From an uncultured Polymorphobacter sp. (GTDB taxonomy: Bacteria > Pseudomonadota > Alphaproteobacteria > Sphingomonadales > Sphingomonadaceae): 8,432 bases of DNA. A program made the translations under genes and the position numbers. Of this stretch, positions 6,613-8,432 are shown piece after piece (position 1 is the stretch's first letter; the number at the start of each line of letters is the position of its first letter). The notes under the pieces were generated by a model, which had not been told where the DNA came from, did no database searches, and saw only the letters and a list, made by a program, of their open reading frames with translations. The DNA lies in contig CALDHQ010000182.1 of the NCBI GenBank assembly GCA_937894055.1, forward strand, positions 1 through 8,432, read 5' to 3'.

Positions 6613-7191
6613 CTCGATGATGTAGTTGTGCCCGTGGGCGCTGGGGTTGGCGCAGCGACCGAAGAGGCGGCGGTTCTCCTCTTCGCTCAGCGGGGGCTCT
6701 TCCTCACCCTCCTTGGAGGCAGGACCATGCCAGGTCACATGCCAGGCCGTCCGTTTCCAGCCGCCTTCCACCCGCTTGAAACTGTAGTGAAGCTTCGGTT
6801 TGCGGAAGCCGAAACCATCATCAATCGGGCCGATGGTCATTTGGACCTTGAGAGGCGCGGCATCGGCTACCTGCTTAATTTCGATAGGGGTCTGGGACTT
6901 GTCGCCTTTGAGAAGGAAGTGATCATCCTTTTCCTCCGTCAGCCCATCGCGATGGAAGGCATTGATGGACCAGTCATAGGCGGGAAAGGTCTGGGCGATT
7001 TCCCACATGGAGGGTTCTTTTTCTTCGGGCAGTTTCACCACGTCCTCGATGATCTTTTCGGCCATGGCAGGCCGCTTAACGATGAGGAGGCGCTCGTCTT
7101 TGGTCTTCTGCGCCCGTTGAGCGGGGGTCTCGCAGCTCGCGAGGGTGAAGAAACAACATAGGGCGGTGAAAAGGGCGATCCGTGAATTCAT
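6118..7191 (-). CDS. Chimeric open frame: lipoprotein N terminus, pterin-synthase fragment, Rieske oxygenase C terminus
   Basis: One uninterrupted frame of 357 residues reads from ATG 7191 to TGA 6118, but its three parts belong to unrelated proteins. Residues 1-165 are a secreted lipoprotein, 166-193 resemble the zinc-site segment of 6-pyruvoyl-tetrahydropterin synthase, and 194-357 are the end of a Rieske oxygenase alpha subunit. The Rieske [2Fe-2S] domain and the two iron-binding histidines of the catalytic domain are absent, so the frame cannot encode a working oxygenase, and it would export a cytosolic domain. GC content changes across the frame. It is open upstream to 7308, but residues before ATG 7191 look non-coding and the signal peptide begins at 7191. 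I regard it as an assembly or library chimera rather than a real gene; the pieces are listed separately. Confidence 0.7.
   Translation of the reverse strand: MNSRIALFTALCCFFTLASCETPAQRAQKTKDERLLIVKRPAMAEKIIEDVVKLPEEKEPSMWEIAQTFPAYDWSINAFHRDGLTEEKDDHFLLKGDKSQTPIEIKQVADAAPLKVQMTIGPIDDGFGFRKPKLHYSFKRVEGGWKRTAWHVTWHGPASKEGEEEPPLSEEENRRLFGRCANPSAHGHNYIIEAGEHVDRLRGHLHDEPRSSLSEHAYHRLLPRVDHLPESHQDLWLYFKLWPNIAFDIYPDQVDFMQWLPLTPTTTLIREMSYAIPDDRREMKAVRYLNWRINRQVNAEDTALISRVQAGMASRYYTSGPLGESEVCLKSFARRMRHVIPEARLDRAPAPGWSLRK
6613..6696 (-). pseudogene. Fragment resembling 6-pyruvoyl-tetrahydropterin / 6-carboxytetrahydropterin synthase
   Basis: About 28 codons read PPLSEEENRRLFGRCANPS followed by AHGHNYIIE. 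This closely follows the family pattern LSxeEN..lFGkCNNPxGHGHNY, which contains the catalytic Cys and the HGH zinc ligands of PTPS/QueD-type enzymes. In intact family members it is preceded by an FSAAHRL zinc-ligand strand and followed by a beta-strand and DxxxLK. Neither is present: the lipoprotein frame precedes it and Rieske sequence follows. It is in frame with both. The short length makes the identification moderate; the edges are estimates. Confidence 0.55.
6697..7191 (-). other. Lipoprotein of unknown function, N-terminal 165 residues (3' end probably lost at junction)
   Basis: ATG 7191 starts a classical lipoprotein signal: MNSR, a hydrophobic stretch (IALFTALCCFFTL) and lipobox LASC with the lipidated cysteine at residue 20, followed by Glu. 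The mature part is charged and hydrophilic, rich in Lys and Glu. It includes EIAQTFPAYDWSINAFHRDG and a possible beta-rich module ending VEGGWKRTAWHVTWHGP. I do not recognise the family. There is no clear Shine-Dalgarno sequence. GC is much lower than in the sphingomonad genes, matching the divergent DUF1549 gene. The sequence is continuous to about residue 160 (SKEGEEE), after which the pterin-synthase-like segment begins; whether the native gene ended near there is unknown. Confidence 0.65.
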
Positions 7192-7403
7192 GTGGAACAA
7201 CTGGCAATACTTCTCTGACATAGAAGGATATAGGCCAATTGAGAGGAGGAAAGTGTGTTTTCTTTGGCAAAGGCAAAGATCTTTCGGGTGAATGTCCAAG
7301 GTCCACATCCAGCCCCAGCTAAAGGATTCGTAAAAGAAGTGAAACTTCCTGGGGGCCTCTTCGTTTAACCGCCCATCGATCCGGATCTGCGGACGATTCC
7401 ATT
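7192..7403. promoter_or_regulatory. Divergent intergenic region between the lipoprotein and DUF1549 genes
   Basis: This 212-bp stretch separates two divergent starts and should hold promoters for both. GC is the lowest of the window in 7201-7260 (about 43%). Small inverted repeats are visible: CTTCT-7-AGAAG at 7210-7226, and GAAGT-3-ACTTC within 7336-7349. None is long enough to call an operator. I find no well-spaced -35/-10 pair and no coding sequence. The upstream extension of the lipoprotein frame (to 7308) lies here and looks like chance. Confidence 0.35.
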
Positions 7404-8432
7404 ATGAAAACGCGCCTTTGCCTTACCCTTGCCTGTGCACTCCTCGTCACCGGACTTCAGGCCGACAATGAAGTCTACCGTACCTGGACCGACTCTCAGG
7501 GACGAAAGCTGGAGGCGACCTTCCGTGGCATTGAAAACGGCAATGTCTTCCTCCAAGTCCGCAACGGCTACGTCTACCGCCTCTCCTTGGACAAGCTCTC
7601 CGCCGCTGATCAGCAGGCGGCCAAAACGCTGAAGCCAGAAGGTCTTGGCATCCCCTCCGACCCCAATCTGGCGCAGGCCGCAGCACAAATCGACATGCTC
7701 GTGGAAGCCGGGCTGAAGAAGGCGGAGCAGAAGCCCAACCCGCTCGCCTCCGATGAACAATTTGTCCGACGCGTCTTTCTGGATCTCGCGGGCCGCATCC
7801 CCACGCGGGAAGAAGCGCTGGAATTCATCAATGACACCAGCCTTTCGAAGCGTGCGAAAGTGATCGACCGGCTGCTGGAGTCCGAGGGCTATCGCAGCCA
7901 CCTGTTCAACTACTTTGCCGACATGCTGCGCATGGCGGACGTGGCCCAGAAGGCGCGCTTCTACACCTATCAGGACTGGTTGAAGAAGCAGATCGGAGAG
8001 AACGTGCCGTGGAACAAGCTCGTTTACACCATGATGACGGCGGACGGCAAGCTGCTCGAAAACGGCGCGACGGGCTACCTGCTGCGCGATGCCGGCATGC
8101 GGCTGGACAATCTGAGCCTCACGCTGAGCACCTTCATCGGCGCGAACGTGTCCTGCGCGCAGTGTCATGACCACCCCTTTGCGGACTGGACACAGCGCCA
8201 GTTTTATGAAATGGCGGCTTTCTTTGGTGCCACGGAAACCTACGGGGCCAGAGGCAATGCGGGTGCAGGCATGCAGGGCATGCGCAAGGTGATCGCCTCC
8301 CGCCTGCTCACCTCGAAACAGACGATCCCGCACTTCTACCTTCACGTCGAAGCCGATGCCGCCCCGCTGATGGCCCTGCGCAAGCAGATCAACGCCCAGG
8401 CCGAGCTCACCCACGGCAACAAGTATTCGGTC
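7404..8432 (+). CDS. Secreted SHD1-like + DUF1549 (PSCyt2-type) protein, fused in frame to an E2 acyltransferase fragment; runs off the window
   Basis: The frame is open for 343 codons from ATG 7404 to the window end. Residues 1-20 are a signal peptide (MKTRLCLTLACALLVTGLQA). Residues about 24-72 resemble an SHD1 domain: RTWTDSQGRKLEATF, then VFLQVRNGYVYRLSLDKLS and ADQQ. Residues about 90-285 are DUF1549: FVRRVFLDLAGRIPTREEA, LFNYFADMLR, and NVSCAQCHDHPFADWTQ with a CxxCH motif (C251, C254, H255). DUF1549 proteins are abundant in Planctomycetota and Verrucomicrobiota, usually with DUF1553 and sometimes cytochrome-like domains; their biochemical role is not established. From about residue 292 the sequence is a dihydrolipoamide acyltransferase (listed separately), so the expected DUF1553 part is not seen. 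The ribosome-binding site is weak. Confidence refers to the DUF1549 part. Confidence 0.85.
   Translation, partial: MKTRLCLTLACALLVTGLQADNEVYRTWTDSQGRKLEATFRGIENGNVFLQVRNGYVYRLSLDKLSAADQQAAKTLKPEGLGIPSDPNLAQAAAQIDMLVEAGLKKAEQKPNPLASDEQFVRRVFLDLAGRIPTREEALEFINDTSLSKRAKVIDRLLESEGYRSHLFNYFADMLRMADVAQKARFYTYQDWLKKQIGENVPWNKLVYTMMTADGKLLENGATGYLLRDAGMRLDNLSLTLSTFIGANVSCAQCHDHPFADWTQRQFYEMAAFFGATETYGARGNAGAGMQGMRKVIASRLLTSKQTIPHFYLHVEADAAPLMALRKQINAQAELTHGNKYSV
8268..8283 (+). repeat. Short direct repeat GGCATGC x2 at the DUF1549/E2 junction
   Basis: GGCATGC occurs at 8268-8274 and again at 8277-8283, with two bases between, encoding GMQGMR. The second copy coincides with the first residues that match the E2 family. 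A shared 7-mer of this kind could be the microhomology at which two sequences were joined, or may simply be a Gly-Met repeat of the DUF1549 protein. Confidence 0.5.
8277..8432 (+). other. Dihydrolipoamide acyltransferase (E2 of a 2-oxoacid dehydrogenase complex) catalytic-domain fragment
   Basis: The last 52 codons read GMRKVIASRLLTSKQTIPHF, then YLHVEADAAPLMALRKQIN and, at the end, GNKYSV. This is the start of the E2 catalytic domain: the family pattern is MRk.IA.RL..SKq.iPHfyl, a run of acidic/hydrophobic residues, LlalR..lN, then k.S.nDf. Pyruvate dehydrogenase E2 is the closest match from memory. E2 is cytosolic and needs upstream lipoyl and E1/E3-binding domains; here a secreted DUF1549 protein precedes it in the same frame, with no stop or start codon context. 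The break is estimated at the repeated GGCATGC around 8268-8283. Treated as a joined fragment, not a functional domain of the DUF1549 protein. Confidence 0.8.

Noticed and set aside
7192..7308. Upstream extension of the lipoprotein frame to ATG 7308
   Set aside because: It would place 39 extra residues before a perfect lipoprotein signal peptide, and the extension has no coding character.
7365..8414. Minus-strand open frame (349 codons) opposite the DUF1549 gene
   Set aside because: It runs across both the DUF1549 and the E2 pieces and matches neither family; the plus-strand frame has a signal peptide and conserved motifs.
8277..8432. A novel DUF1549-acyltransferase fusion enzyme
   Set aside because: The two parts belong to different compartments, the E2 part lacks lipoyl and binding domains, and a similar in-frame mismatch occurs elsewhere in the same window, so a chimera is simpler.

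Overview
The window joins DNA that appears to come from two unrelated bacteria. Bases 1 to about 6612 look like an alphaproteobacterium, most likely a sphingomonad: GC is high (75% in 6541-6600), and the genes are a PAPS-type sulfotransferase, a large TonB-dependent receptor with the sphingomonad-style start of plug domain (EEIVVTAQKRSE), an APC permease, a phytoene-desaturase-like FAD oxidoreductase and the C-terminal part of a Rieske oxygenase alpha subunit. Bases from about 6700 on look like Verrucomicrobiota/Planctomycetota: GC falls (52% in 6781-6840, 48% in 7141-7200), and there is a small lipoprotein and a secreted SHD1 + DUF1549 protein. These assignments come from recalled family features; no search was run.

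Layout, left to right. 3-506 (+) is the 3' end of a sulfotransferase gene. 556-3057 (+) is a complete TonB-dependent receptor, followed by a strong hairpin terminator (3091-3124). 3192-4499 (+) is an AdiC-like APC permease that probably starts at TTG, with a ten-codon leader ORF overlapping its start. It converges on 4517-6121 (-), the FAD oxidoreductase, whose ATG overlaps the stop of the frame upstream of it (ATGA). That upstream frame, 6118-7191 (-), is one open frame made of three unrelated pieces: a lipoprotein N terminus (6697-7191), about 28 codons resembling the zinc-site region of 6-pyruvoyl-tetrahydropterin synthase (6613-6696), and the Rieske oxygenase C terminus (6118-6612). After a 212-bp divergent intergenic region, 7404-8432 (+) encodes the SHD1/DUF1549 protein and then, near 8277, turns in frame into the catalytic domain of a dihydrolipoamide acyltransferase (pyruvate dehydrogenase E2), which runs off the window.

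On the sphingomonad side the genes suit import and oxidation of an organic nutrient: outer-membrane receptor, inner-membrane amino-acid/amine-type permease, and a translationally coupled Rieske oxygenase and FAD oxidoreductase. The substrate cannot be read from the sequence. On the right side the joined domains belong to different cell compartments and pathways, so the fusions are best explained by chimeric assembly or library construction. Their being in frame at every junction is odd and worth checking. I see no tRNA, rRNA, CRISPR array, transposase or integrase in the window.
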